Part shown: in pieces, positions 36,605 through 44,932 of the stretch
Layout of the letters: each line of letters starts with the position of its first letter
Numbering within the stretch: position 1 is the stretch's first letter
Assembly: GCA_018266055.1 (NCBI GenBank)
Contig: JAFDYT010000010.1
Span: 20,277-84,276, forward strand
Origin: Bacteroidota bacterium
GTDB lineage: Bacteria; Bacteroidota; Bacteroidia; Cytophagales; Cyclobacteriaceae
DNA length: 64,000 nucleotides
Direction: 5' to 3'
The notes under the pieces: model-generated
What the model saw: the letters and a program-made list of their open reading frames with translations, nothing else
Told to the model about the DNA's origin: nothing
The model's database searches: none
Position numbers and translations under genes: made by a program

Positions 36605-37042
36605 TTATTTCTTCGCGAATTTCTCTTTGGCTTCCTGCTTGAGTTCGTCCCACTCGTCGGGTGGAGGAGGTGTTCCTTTTTCAAAGACTTCGTGCAGCAG
36701 CCATTTTACGATCTCCTTTTTCATTCCAAATCGCTTCACCAACGCTTCACAAAAATCGATCTCTTTCTTCTCCACTACACCATCAGCCCACACCATCAGC
36801 ACGAGGTCATAAAGGACGTTCATCTGGTCATTGAAATTATCCGGCACATTCACAGAATACTTCTCATCGTTGTTGATCAGTTCCTGCACCTGACGATCTT
36901 TCAGACCATAGCGCTTTCCGATTTTGAAAAGCATCTTCTGCTCTTTTTCGTGAACAAACCCATCGGCCTTCGCGAGCGCGAGCAAATTTTTGATGTGGTT
37001 TTTCTTGTAGGATAAATACTGATGCTCAAAGAAACCGTTCAT
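36605..37042 (-). CDS. TerB-like protein
   Basis: The 145-residue protein is all-helical and carries the two acidic loops typical of TerB-type domains: KADGFVHEKEQKML near residue 30 and WADGVVEKKEIDF near residue 95. These are duplicated helix-loop-helix units that can bind metal. The C-terminus has a proline run (TPPPPDEW) and a Lys/Glu-rich tail. TerB domains occur in tellurite-resistance modules and in many signalling or envelope stress contexts; no other ter genes are nearby, so tellurite resistance should not be assumed. A strong stem-loop separates it from the Gfo/Idh gene upstream. A second TerB-like gene lies at 55107-55571. Confidence 0.75.
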   Translation of the reverse strand: MNGFFEHQYLSYKKNHIKNLLALAKADGFVHEKEQKMLFKIGKRYGLKDRQVQELINNDEKYSVNVPDNFNDQMNVLYDLVLMVWADGVVEKKEIDFCEALVKRFGMKKEIVKWLLHEVFEKGTPPPPDEWDELKQEAKEKFAKK

Positions 37043-37087
37043 GGCTATGGCGTTTGATCTATAATAACTTCTACGACACTAAGGTAT

Positions 37088-37143
37088 GAAAAAGTGCAAA
37101 GCCGAAAAGCAGAAATACCGCTCACAGCTTTGCACTTTAATTT
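37088..37143 (-). terminator. Rho-independent terminator after the Gfo/Idh/MocA gene
   Basis: AAAGTGCAAAGC at 37091-37102 pairs perfectly with GCTTTGCACTTT at 37127-37138 around a 24-base loop. On the minus strand the stem is followed by TTC and ends in a run of five T. It lies about 15 bases past the stop at 37153. On the plus strand it is also followed by a T-rich stretch, so it could work both ways. Confidence 0.55.
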
Positions 37144-37152
37144 TCCTTTTTG

Positions 37153-38310
37153 CTATACTTTTATTTTAACCCATTTTTTGTTGGATTGCGCTGATTTCAC
37201 AACCGTTTCAACAAACACCATTCCGCGAACGCCGTGGTTCACGTCAGGGAAATCGTATTTCTCAGGGTTAATTTTCTTGCCCGGCTTATAATCATGAAGG
37301 GCGTTGGTAAATGAGCGGTAGATATTGGCAAACGCCTCCAGATAACCTTCGGGGTGACCGGCAGGTGTGCGGATGTAAGCCTTTGCCTCATCCGACAGGT
37401 ATTTCCAGCCAGCGCGCATGATCTCCTTAGGTTTGTCGAGCCATTTTACCACAAGGGTATTGGGCTCTTCTTGCCTCCATTCTATACCTCCTTTTTCGCC
37501 ATAGACGCGAATGTTGAGATTGTTTTCGTCGCCTGCGGCTACTTGAGTGGCTAGCAATACTCCAGTTGCTCCGTTATCAAATTTTACCAGCATAGAGCTG
37601 TCGTCATCCAGCATACGGCCGGTAACTACGGTGTTCAGCATGCTGCACACTTCGGTAATGTCAGAGCCTGTAATGTATTCAGCCAAGTTCGCAGCGTGCG
37701 TACCAATATCGCCGATGGCCCCACCTCTCCCCGATTGCTTAGGGTCGGTGCGCCAAGAGGCCTGCATGTTGCCTGTTTTTTCAAGCGGACCTGAAAGCCA
37801 CCCTTGCGGATATTCTACAAACACTTTTCTGATTTTACCAAGCTTTCCTGACTTCACCATCTGGCGGGCTTCTTTCACCATGGGATAGCCGGTATAGGTA
37901 TGCGCCAACGCCAGGATCAAGCCGGTTTTGTCGACCAGTTTTTTGAGCGACTTGGCTTCTTCCAAAGAAAATGCAATGGGTTTCTCTACTACGACGTGGA
38001 AACCAGATTCCAACGCCATTTTAGTTGGGCCGTAGTGAACGTGGTTGGGGGTGACCACACTTACAAAGTCAATCCGCTGATCGGGTGGCAATTGTTTTTC
38101 TTTCTCGAACATCTCCGGGTAGGTATTGTACACCCTGGAGGGGTTCAGATAAAGAGATTTGCCTGTTTCTACTGATTCAACCGGGTCGATGCTGAAAGCA
38201 CCACATACCAGTTCAATCTGGCCATCGATGGCCAACGCTTTCCGATGTACCGGACCGATGAAGGAGGTGAGGCCACCGCCTACCATTCCCATTCTTAATT
38301 TTCTTTTCAC
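37153..38310 (-). CDS. Gfo/Idh/MocA family oxidoreductase
   Basis: The 385-residue protein has the N-terminal Rossmann motif MGMVGGG and the family signature EKPIAFSLEEAKSLKKLVD, whose Lys is the expected catalytic or cofactor residue. GGAIGDIGTHAANLAEYITG contains the catalytic-type His. These enzymes oxidise or reduce sugars, inositol or related compounds with NAD(P); the substrate here is not evident. No Tat or Sec signal is seen, so it should be cytoplasmic. The start is a GTG at 38310; an ATG six codons downstream is possible but would shorten the first strand. It follows ppk2 by nine bases and ends at a strong terminator, so the two form an operon. Confidence 0.92.
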   Translation of the reverse strand: MKRKLRMGMVGGGLTSFIGPVHRKALAIDGQIELVCGAFSIDPVESVETGKSLYLNPSRVYNTYPEMFEKEKQLPPDQRIDFVSVVTPNHVHYGPTKMALESGFHVVVEKPIAFSLEEAKSLKKLVDKTGLILALAHTYTGYPMVKEARQMVKSGKLGKIRKVFVEYPQGWLSGPLEKTGNMQASWRTDPKQSGRGGAIGDIGTHAANLAEYITGSDITEVCSMLNTVVTGRMLDDDSSMLVKFDNGATGVLLATQVAAGDENNLNIRVYGEKGGIEWRQEEPNTLVVKWLDKPKEIMRAGWKYLSDEAKAYIRTPAGHPEGYLEAFANIYRSFTNALHDYKPGKKINPEKYDFPDVNHGVRGMVFVETVVKSAQSNKKWVKIKV

Positions 38311-38319
38311 GCTGTTGGT

Positions 38320-39252
38320 TTACTTTTTCTTTTTGGTTTTTGCTTTACTATCATCTTCATCCATCAGTTGAACTTTAGCTTTTTGCAGCTCTTGCTTTTG
38401 AACCTGGCTCACTTCCGGATAACTGAGCTCCAATTTATTAAATTGTTTGGAAATGATGGTAGCAATGGCCAACCGTGCAAACCATTTATCATCCGCAGGA
38501 ATAACAAACCAGGGGGCGTGTTCGGTGGAGGTTTCGCTCAGGGCTTGTTCGTATGCTTTTTGATAGTCGTCCCAGAATACACGCTCTTTCAAATCAGAGA
38601 GGGAGAACTTCCAGTTCTTGCCCGGATCGTCAATGCGCTCCAGGAAGCGTTTCTTTTGTTCCTTTTTAGAAACGTTAAGGAAAAATTTCATGATGATCAT
38701 TCCGTTATCGGCAAGGTTCTTTTCAAACCGGCGGATTTGCTTGTAGCGATTGTCCCAGAATTTATCGTTGATTTTTTCTACCGATTCAATACCCGGAATA
38801 TTCTCATTCAATATCCATTGCGGGTGAACTTTGGTAGCCAACACGTTTTCGTAATGCGAGCGATTGTGGATGGCGATTTCACCGCGCGCCGGCAGTGCAA
38901 TCTGGTGGCGCCAGAAATAGTCGTGGTCAAGTTCAAAAGCATTGGGGGCTTTGAAGCTGTACACTTTTACGCCCAGGGGATTAAATCCTGACATAATGTG
39001 CTTTACCGCTCCGTCCTTGCCGGCGGCATCCATCGCCTGAAAAATGATCAGTACGCTGTATCGATTGTGCGCATAAAGCTTGTCTTGAACGTCGGCCAGA
39101 TACTTGCGGCTGGCTTCGAGCATTTTTTCAGATTCAGCTTTGTTGAGTGCTTTTCCTTTGTAGCCTGTTTCAAAGTCTTTGAGTTTAACTTTTTTATTAG
39201 GCGTCACCATCATGTCTTTAATGGGGATGTGCTTATCATCAGCAGTTTTCAT
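38320..39252 (-). CDS. Polyphosphate kinase 2 family protein
   Basis: The 310-residue protein has the PPK2 Walker A motif IIFQAMDAAGKDGAVKHI (Lys79). NPLGVKVYSFKAPNAFELDHDYFWRH holds conserved Asp and Arg residues, HNRSHYENVL is the lid region, and MIIMKFFLNVSKKEQKKRF follows. PPK2 enzymes use polyphosphate to phosphorylate nucleotides (AMP, ADP or GDP). The single-domain length and motifs suggest the polyphosphate:nucleotide phosphotransferase group, but the nucleotide preference is not readable. The C-terminus is Lys-rich. The minus-strand upstream sequence has TTTG at 39304-39301, then 20 bases, then TAGATTGT, a weak promoter. The Gfo/Idh gene follows after nine bases. Confidence 0.93.
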   Translation of the reverse strand: MKTADDKHIPIKDMMVTPNKKVKLKDFETGYKGKALNKAESEKMLEASRKYLADVQDKLYAHNRYSVLIIFQAMDAAGKDGAVKHIMSGFNPLGVKVYSFKAPNAFELDHDYFWRHQIALPARGEIAIHNRSHYENVLATKVHPQWILNENIPGIESVEKINDKFWDNRYKQIRRFEKNLADNGMIIMKFFLNVSKKEQKKRFLERIDDPGKNWKFSLSDLKERVFWDDYQKAYEQALSETSTEHAPWFVIPADDKWFARLAIATIISKQFNKLELSYPEVSQVQKQELQKAKVQLMDEDDSKAKTKKKK

Positions 39253-39403
39253 ATTCTGTGGGTTTTGTTCCTACAATCTACCTTAAAGCCCCTTACGGCA
39301 CAAATGATTTAGTTCAATACCACCAGTGATAAAAATCATGTTTTCCTTCAATTTCAATCGATTTCTTGGTATATTCAGTGTCACTTCTAACCCTGCTCTG
39401 ATC

Positions 39404-39868
39404 ATGAAAAAATTTATACCATTCCTGTTGCTCATAACTCTTATGAGTAGCGCTCCGCGCATCACCAAAGCGCAGTCTGCCGACATTGCCGCGATTAAGG
39501 AAGTTATCGCTAAAGAAACGCTTTCGTTCTTCACAGTCGACCGCGCCAACTGGGAAAACTGCTGGCTGAAAGTGCCTTATGCGTATTGGTCGTACTCCGA
39601 CTCCACGGCTACCAGTTTTGTAGAAGGCTGGGAGGCGCTCAACAAAACGTTTGACAGCTATTTCAAAACGGCCAAGCCTTCAAAAGCCGAAATCACCAAC
39701 GAATGGCTTGACATCAAAGTTTACGGTAACGGAGCCTATGTGCGCTTTGTGCAAAAGGTGAAAGACGAAATCGATCACGATGTTACTTCGCAGGTGCGGG
39801 TGCTGGAAAAGAAGGATGGCAAATGGAAAGTGATCTGCGTAGGCGCAATTGCCAAATACCCTAAGTAA
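39404..39868 (+). CDS. Exported SnoaL/NTF2-like protein
   Basis: The protein of 154 residues has a signal peptide, MKKFIPFLLLITLMSSA with a likely cut after KAQ (about residue 23). A cone-shaped NTF2-like alpha+beta fold follows: an initial helix (IAAIKEVIAKETLSFFTVD), WENCWLKVPYAYWSYSD, and strands ending in GKWKVICVGAIAKYPK. This is the general pattern of SnoaL-like domains, which serve as enzymes or ligand-binding units. The function cannot be predicted. The start at 39404 is chosen because it gives a clean signal peptide; 26 extra codons upstream are open. The stop at 39868 is directly followed by the stop of the convergent CoA-binding gene. Confidence 0.75.
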   Translation: MKKFIPFLLLITLMSSAPRITKAQSADIAAIKEVIAKETLSFFTVDRANWENCWLKVPYAYWSYSDSTATSFVEGWEALNKTFDSYFKTAKPSKAEITNEWLDIKVYGNGAYVRFVQKVKDEIDHDVTSQVRVLEKKDGKWKVICVGAIAKYPK

Positions 39869-40234
39869 TCAATATTGATTGGAGCGGAGAAGCACCAGTG
39901 TGCACGCTTCCAAGGCTTCTATTTTATTCTCTGTAAGAATCGATTCCAGTTCAGGATTCTCCGTTCCCGGATTGAAGATCACGCGCTTTGGTTTTAAACT
40001 TAGAATATAATCGTACCAGGCTTGCTGATTCGTGGGGCTGATGTAAAGCGTAACCGTATCCACATCAGGAATTGCTGGCTTTTTTTTCAAATCAAGAATC
40101 TGTTTTCCAAGTACCTCTCCTGCCTTCACGCCTACTGGCACGAATTCATTTTTATATTCATGAAGCATTTCGGCAGCGAGATAGGCATACCGCGATCTGT
40201 TTTCGCTAGCACCGATGATGACTGTCTTTTTCAA
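39869..40234 (-). CDS. CoA-binding domain protein
   Basis: The 121-residue protein is a single CoA-binding (Rossmann) domain, with KTVIIGASENRSRYAYLAAEML at the N-terminus and VPVGVKAGEVLGKQILD in the middle. DTVTLYISPTNQQAWYDYIL and VIFNPGTENPELESIL follow toward the end. Such stand-alone domains resemble the first domain of succinyl-CoA synthetase alpha chains; their role is mostly unknown. The start codon is a TTG at 40234, since no ATG is available before the FAD gene. That gene ends eight bases upstream, so the two are probably co-transcribed. It abuts the convergent NTF2-like gene with no spacer. Confidence 0.85.
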   Translation of the reverse strand: MKKTVIIGASENRSRYAYLAAEMLHEYKNEFVPVGVKAGEVLGKQILDLKKKPAIPDVDTVTLYISPTNQQAWYDYILSLKPKRVIFNPGTENPELESILTENKIEALEACTLVLLRSNQY

Positions 40235-40241
40235 AGTCGTT

Positions 40242-41810
40242 TTATTTTAAATACAAATTTACAACCGCTTCGGCACACCGCTCGCCGTCCATCGCTGCCG
40301 ACACAATTCCTCCCGCATAGCCAGCTCCTTCAGCGCAAGGGAATAATCGTTTGGTTTGCGGATGTTCAAGAGAATTTTTGTCTCGCGGAATGCGCACTGG
40401 TGACGACGTTCTGCTCTCTACGCCAACCACCTGCGCCGCGTTGGTGAGATAGCCTTTCATCTTGCCTCCAAAACTGCGAAAGCCTTGTTTCAAACTTTCG
40501 TGAATGAATGGCGGCAACACCGATTTTAACTCCACGGAAGCAAGCCCGGGCTGATACGATGTATCCAGCAATGTGGAGGAGGTTCTTCCGTTCACAAAGT
40601 CAACCAGCCGCTGTGCCGGCGCAGTCTGTTTGCTGCCGGCTGCCGCGCAGGCGCGCCGCTCAATCTCCATTTGAAAATACATTCCGGCCAACGGACCGTA
40701 ATTTGCATACGACTTATAATCCTCCTCACTCACTGCTACTACAATCCCGGAGTTGGCAAACCTGGAATCTCTCCGCGACGGACTCATGCCGTTCACAACA
40801 ACCTCACCGGGTGCGGTTGCCGCAGGAACGATGAAGCCACCCGGACACATGCAAAACGAAAACACACCGCGCTCCTTGCCTTCTGCTTTGGCTTGATGAA
40901 CAAGTGCATACGAAGAGGCTGGCAAAAAATCTCCACGATCAGTCGGACAATGGTATTGAATTCGGTCGATCAGTTGTTGCTGATGTTCTACGCGCACGCC
41001 AAGCGCAAATGGCTTGGCTTCAATCAAAATTTGGCGGCGATGTAACAATTCAAAAATATCGCGGGCGGAATGACCCGTCGCCAGGATGACCGCCTGCGCT
41101 TCGTGCGAAAGTCCATCGGCGGTAACCACTCCTTTTATTTCGGATGATGATACGATGAAGTCAGTCACTTTCTTTTCGAAGTGAATTTCGCCGCCAGCCT
41201 GAAGAATGGTTTCGCGCAAAGCGGCCACAATTTTCGGAAGCTTGTTCGTGCCTATGTGTGGATGGGCATCAAACAAAATATCTTCGCTCGCACCGTGGTG
41301 CATGAGTATCTCCAGTATCCGGTTGACATCGCCGCGTTTGTTGGAGCGCGTGTAGAGCTTACCATCAGAGTAAGTGCCGGCGCCACCTTCGCCAAAGCAG
41401 TAATTTGATTCAGGGTTTACGACATGATCTTTGTTGATCGCTGCAATGTCACGTCGCCGCGCCTGAACGTCTTTACCCCTCTCGAAAATGACAGGCTTCA
41501 CGCCAAGTTCAATAAGTCTCAAGGCAGCAAACAAGCCTGCCGGGCCGGCGCCTACTATAATCACAGGTTGTTTGTGCCGTACATCCTGAAAGCGAAGTTC
41601 TCGTGGCGCAGGAAGTTTTTCGTCACGACCGAAAACTTCAGCCTGAATTTTCACCCAAATGGTTTTGCCACGGGCATCGATTGAGCGGCGCGTTGGCCGG
41701 ATAAAAACCTCGTAGGGGCTGAGGTTTGCTTTCGCGTAAAGCGCCTGTTTGAAGGTCGCTTCGTCAAAAGCTTCTTCCGGCAGAAGATTGATTTCTATCT
41801 TTTTATTCAT
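40242..41810 (-). CDS. FAD-dependent dehydrogenase-like protein (COG2509 type)
   Basis: The 522-residue protein has an N-terminal region of about 85 residues before the Rossmann FAD site PVIIVGAGPAGLFAALRLIELG. NYCFGEGGAGTYSDGKLYTRS follows, then ATGHSARDIFELL and the C-terminal FAD motif PCAEGAGYAGGIVSAAMDG. This matches the large uncharacterised FAD-dependent dehydrogenase group (COG2509). The N-terminal extension with RRSIDARGK resembles the added domain of these proteins. Substrate and partner are unknown. The start is taken as ATG at 41810 (MNKKIEINLLPEEAF); the frame stays open for 21 more codons upstream, but that part looks non-coding. It is divergent from tyrS and ends seven bases before the CoA-binding gene. 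Confidence 0.85.
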   Translation of the reverse strand: MNKKIEINLLPEEAFDEATFKQALYAKANLSPYEVFIRPTRRSIDARGKTIWVKIQAEVFGRDEKLPAPRELRFQDVRHKQPVIIVGAGPAGLFAALRLIELGVKPVIFERGKDVQARRRDIAAINKDHVVNPESNYCFGEGGAGTYSDGKLYTRSNKRGDVNRILEILMHHGASEDILFDAHPHIGTNKLPKIVAALRETILQAGGEIHFEKKVTDFIVSSSEIKGVVTADGLSHEAQAVILATGHSARDIFELLHRRQILIEAKPFALGVRVEHQQQLIDRIQYHCPTDRGDFLPASSYALVHQAKAEGKERGVFSFCMCPGGFIVPAATAPGEVVVNGMSPSRRDSRFANSGIVVAVSEEDYKSYANYGPLAGMYFQMEIERRACAAAGSKQTAPAQRLVDFVNGRTSSTLLDTSYQPGLASVELKSVLPPFIHESLKQGFRSFGGKMKGYLTNAAQVVGVESRTSSPVRIPRDKNSLEHPQTKRLFPCAEGAGYAGGIVSAAMDGERCAEAVVNLYLK

Positions 41811-41878
41811 AGGAAAGGTATTTATCCTTTCAATTACAAAGGCGAAGGTAATAATTACTAAAATCTTCCCCACTCCTT

Positions 41879-41886
41879 TATATTTG
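41879..41886 (+). promoter_or_regulatory. Predicted tyrS promoter, -7 element
   Basis: TATATTTG followed by GCGCC matches the -7 consensus and the same context seen before pyrG. The tyrS ATG at 41904 lies 17 bases downstream. No clear -33 element. Confidence 0.5.
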
Positions 41887-41903
41887 CGCCTTTGAATTTA
41901 TCC

Positions 41904-43193
41904 ATGAAGGAAAATTTTGTAGAAGAACTGAAATGGCGGGGCATGCTGCACGACATCATGCCCGGAACAGAGGAGCAATTGACCAAAGAAAAGACGGCGG
42001 GATATATCGGTTTTGACCCCACAGCCGATTCGCTGCACATTGGCAACCTCGTTCAGATTATGACGCTGGTACATTTTCAACGGGCAGGCCACAAGCCTAT
42101 TGCTTTGGTGGGCGGCGCCACCGGCATGGTGGGCGACCCCTCGGGCAAATCGGCCGAACGCAATCTGCTGTCGGAGGATATTCTTCGTCACAACCAGGAA
42201 TGTGTGAAAAAACAGTTGGAGAAATTTATCGATTTCTCCTCTTCGGCCAACAGCGCCGAAATGGTGAACAACTACGACTGGTTTAAAGGCATCAGTTTCC
42301 TTGAATTTATCCGCGACGTAGGCAAGCACATCACCGTCAACTACATGATGGGAAAAGATTCGGTACAAAAGCGATTGGAGTCCGGATTATCGTTTACTGA
42401 ATTCAGCTACCAGATTGTGCAGGGGTACGATTTTTACTGGCTCTACAAAAACAAAGGCGTGCGCTTACAAATGGGCGGCTCCGACCAGTGGGGAAATATT
42501 GTCACGGGAACTGAACTAATCCGGCGCAAAGACGGCGGCGAAGCGTTTGCGATTACCACTCCTCTTATCAAAAAAGCTGACGGTACTAAGTTTGGAAAAA
42601 CCGAACAAGGCAACGTATGGCTTGACCCGAAAAAGACCTCGCCCTACAAATTTTATCAATACTGGCTCAACGCCTCCGACGAAGACGCGGCGAACTTCAT
42701 AAAAATTTTTACACAACGAAGTAAAGAGGAAATTGAAGCGTTGATTGCTGACCATGCTACGGCGCCTCATCTTCGCCAATTGCAGAGCGCGCTCGCCAAA
42801 GACATTACGTCGCGGGTGCATTCCGCCGCAGATGCAGAGAGCGCTATAAAGGCCTCGTCCATATTGTTTGGCAATTCAGTAACTGAAGACCTGGTAAGCC
42901 TCGACAGCGATACATTCGCCGCTGTGTTTGAAGGTGTACCTCAAATCACGGTGACAAAATCAGCGTTTGATGCCTGTGCTTCCGTGACCGATCTACTTTC
43001 CGAAACGACGCAAGGGAAAATATTTCCATCGAAAGGCGAAGCCCGGAAAATGATCACCGGCGGTGGCGTGAGTATCAACAAACAAAAGGTAGAAAACGCA
43101 GCGTCAAAACCATCCTTCGGGTTGTTGCAAAACCGTTTTCTGCTCGCGCAAAAAGGGAAAAAGAATTACTTCCTGATTGAAATAACCGATTAG
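41904..43193 (+). CDS. tyrS: Tyrosyl-tRNA synthetase
   Basis: The protein of 429 residues is a class Ic aminoacyl-tRNA synthetase. The first nucleotide-binding motif is [14 protein letters not shown] (HIGN, residues 45-48), the tyrosine pocket has [14 protein letters not shown] and [11 protein letters not shown], and the KMSKS equivalent is KFGKT at 229-233. A C-terminal S4 RNA-binding domain ends the protein ([25 protein letters not shown]). It charges tRNA-Tyr. The ATG at 41904 is preferred to a TTG four codons upstream because of its distance from the promoter element. The PAP2-like gene follows after two bases. Confidence 0.98.
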   Translation: MKENFVEELKWRGMLHDIMPGTEEQLTKEKTAGYIGFDPTADSLHIGNLVQIMTLVHFQRAGHKPIALVGGATGMVGDPSGKSAERNLLSEDILRHNQECVKKQLEKFIDFSSSANSAEMVNNYDWFKGISFLEFIRDVGKHITVNYMMGKDSVQKRLESGLSFTEFSYQIVQGYDFYWLYKNKGVRLQMGGSDQWGNIVTGTELIRRKDGGEAFAITTPLIKKADGTKFGKTEQGNVWLDPKKTSPYKFYQYWLNASDEDAANFIKIFTQRSKEEIEALIADHATAPHLRQLQSALAKDITSRVHSAADAESAIKASSILFGNSVTEDLVSLDSDTFAAVFEGVPQITVTKSAFDACASVTDLLSETTQGKIFPSKGEARKMITGGGVSINKQKVENAASKPSFGLLQNRFLLAQKGKKNYFLIEITD

Positions 43194-43195
43194 TC

Positions 43196-43834
43196 ATGTG
43201 GCTCCTATGGAAGGAGGCTTTCGCTAATAAAAGCTTTCGATTACACTTTTTACTCTCTTTGATCGGTCTTGCGGCGTTTGCGATATCGCTTCCTTATTTT
43301 TTTAATAATGTACTTCTTCAAAAACCCGGGCCGCAACTGGATGATCCGATTTTAAATTTCTTTCAGCCCAAAGATTGGTCAATCGAAATCTTTGTATTGA
43401 TCTATTTTTCGGCGATCATTTTTATTATCATTAATATTCGTCGCCCGGCCACCATGCTCCTGACTTTGCAAGCTTACGTTACTGTCAATTTCATGCGCAT
43501 GACCAGTCTTTACTTGTTTACCCTTGAAGCTCCTGAGGGGACGATCCCGCTCGGCGATCCCTTTCTTTCCACTTTCGTCTATGGTCAGCCGGTGTATGTG
43601 AAGGATCTCTTTTTCTCCGGGCATGTTTCAACGCTATTTATCCTATTTCTCATCGAGAAGAAAAGGATTTTCAAAGGAGCTCTGCTGGTGTCCACAGTAT
43701 TGGTGGCTATTATGCTGGCATGGCAGCGGGTACATTATTCGCTGGATATCCTGGCGGCGCCGCTCATCACCTGGATCGTAATACGGTTTTATGGCTGGTT
43801 TAATTCAAGATGGGTTATTATCGGACAGAATTGA
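43196..43834 (+). CDS. PAP2_C (sphingomyelin synthase-like) membrane phosphatase/transferase
   Basis: The 212-residue protein has about six membrane helices. Its catalytic motifs match the C3 region of sphingomyelin synthases and relatives: KDLFFSGHVSTLF with His143, and QRVHYSLDILAAPL with His180 and Asp184. This His-His-Asp triad is used in lipid phosphatases and phosphotransferases of the PAP2 superfamily. In sphingolipid-producing Bacteroidota such an enzyme could add or remove a phosphate head group on ceramide or diacylglycerol, but the actual substrate is not known. The gene starts two bases after the tyrS stop and is followed by a short stem-loop and then the PhyH-like gene. Confidence 0.82.
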   Translation: MWLLWKEAFANKSFRLHFLLSLIGLAAFAISLPYFFNNVLLQKPGPQLDDPILNFFQPKDWSIEIFVLIYFSAIIFIIINIRRPATMLLTLQAYVTVNFMRMTSLYLFTLEAPEGTIPLGDPFLSTFVYGQPVYVKDLFFSGHVSTLFILFLIEKKRIFKGALLVSTVLVAIMLAWQRVHYSLDILAAPLITWIVIRFYGWFNSRWVIIGQN

Positions 43835-43848
43835 GCGCAGCCCTGTAT

Positions 43849-43865
43849 CCTACTAAAATAGTAGG
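43849..43865 (+). terminator. Short stem-loop after the PAP2_C gene
   Basis: CCTACTA at 43849-43855 pairs with TAGTAGG at 43859-43865 around a three-base loop, 15 bases past the stop. There is no T-run after it on the plus strand, so termination is uncertain. The 168-base gap also holds TAATTTTG at 43961-43968, a possible -7 element for the next gene. Confidence 0.35.
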
Positions 43866-44002
43866 CTAACTATTTGGAAGAAATTTCGTTAAGTTGATTT
43901 TTAGCCAGATTTTGAGGCTTTTGAGGTGGAATGGGATTAGAGTGTTTGTTAAAATTGTATTAATTTTGAAGTATCTTTCTATTAACTAATTTGGCCAACG
44001 AC

Positions 44003-44926
44003 ATGGATTTGAACGGAACGGAAGCACATCATCACACGGAAGCAGTCAATGGCAAGCACCATTCGTCAAATGGGCATCATAACGGAAATAGCCATTCCAA
44101 CGGAAAAGACCAATTTAAAAACGCTTACCCTGTTTTTCAGTTAAATGAGAAACTGTCCGAAGAACAAAAGAAGTTTTTCGACGAAAACGGGTTCATTCAT
44201 TTTAAGGGATTCATCTCCAAAGAGAAGGTAAGTGAACTGCTCAAAGAAGCAGAGATGATTCAAAACGAATGGGTAAGTAAAGGCTACAAAATGATCAATG
44301 GAGTTCCGATCAAATACGGAACTGATGTAGACGGCAAGAAAATCGTGCAGCGTTTTGCCTTCCTCAATAAACACAGTGAAAAATTTGCCAACCTGTTAAA
44401 AGATGCTCGCCTGAAAGGCTTGTTTGACCTGATCGGGGCAGCCGATTGCCGCATTGGAGAAACAGAGAAAGACGGCTTGGTTTTCAATCATTACATCAAT
44501 ACCGAAGAAAGCAATTACAGCCAACTCGGCTGGCATACTGACGCTTTGCGCGATATATTCCAGGGGCAAAAAGTGATGCCGATGCTCAATGTGGGTATTC
44601 ATCTCGACAACTCTACCACAGACAACGGCGGGCTTCGCATCATTCCGGGTACGCACAATAAAGGCATCGGGACGATGCTCTTTAAAAAAGTGTATTTCAT
44701 CAGCCACAAACCAGATAAGAAAGAGCTTGGCTTAAATGTAGAAGCCGGAGACTTGACCGTTCACGACGGTCGCCTGTGGCACCGTGTTGCTCGCTCGCCA
44801 TTTACCGGTGAGAAAAGCAGACGCCGCGTGATGTACGTGCCGATTGTTACCGGCAAGTTTATCCCGCGCGATGAAAACAGTAAACCGCTGTTGTATCAGC
44901 GTTTGATTTCCATCACCAACAAATAA
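44003..44926 (+). CDS. Phytanoyl-CoA dioxygenase (PhyH) family protein with His-rich N-terminus
   Basis: The 307-residue protein is a non-haem iron, 2-oxoglutarate-dependent dioxygenase of the PhyH type. The metal triad is expected at His178 and Asp180 (LGWHTDALRD) and a distal His at 260 (RLWHRVARSP), with Arg264 a candidate 2-oxoglutarate contact. Before the domain is an unusual tail, residues 1-37, with eight histidines and several Asn, Gly and Ser, which looks like a metal-binding or flexible linker. Such enzymes hydroxylate fatty acyl chains, polar lipids or small molecules. The start is the ATG at 44003; a TTG four codons upstream is less likely. It is followed by an SDR gene after six bases. 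Confidence 0.85.
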   Translation: MDLNGTEAHHHTEAVNGKHHSSNGHHNGNSHSNGKDQFKNAYPVFQLNEKLSEEQKKFFDENGFIHFKGFISKEKVSELLKEAEMIQNEWVSKGYKMINGVPIKYGTDVDGKKIVQRFAFLNKHSEKFANLLKDARLKGLFDLIGAADCRIGETEKDGLVFNHYINTEESNYSQLGWHTDALRDIFQGQKVMPMLNVGIHLDNSTTDNGGLRIIPGTHNKGIGTMLFKKVYFISHKPDKKELGLNVEAGDLTVHDGRLWHRVARSPFTGEKSRRRVMYVPIVTGKFIPRDENSKPLLYQRLISITNK

Positions 44927-44932
44927 TCGTTT

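Noticed and set aside
36605-37042. Tellurite-resistance operon
   Set aside because: Only the TerB-like domain is present; no terZ, terC, terD or terE gene lies near either TerB-like gene.
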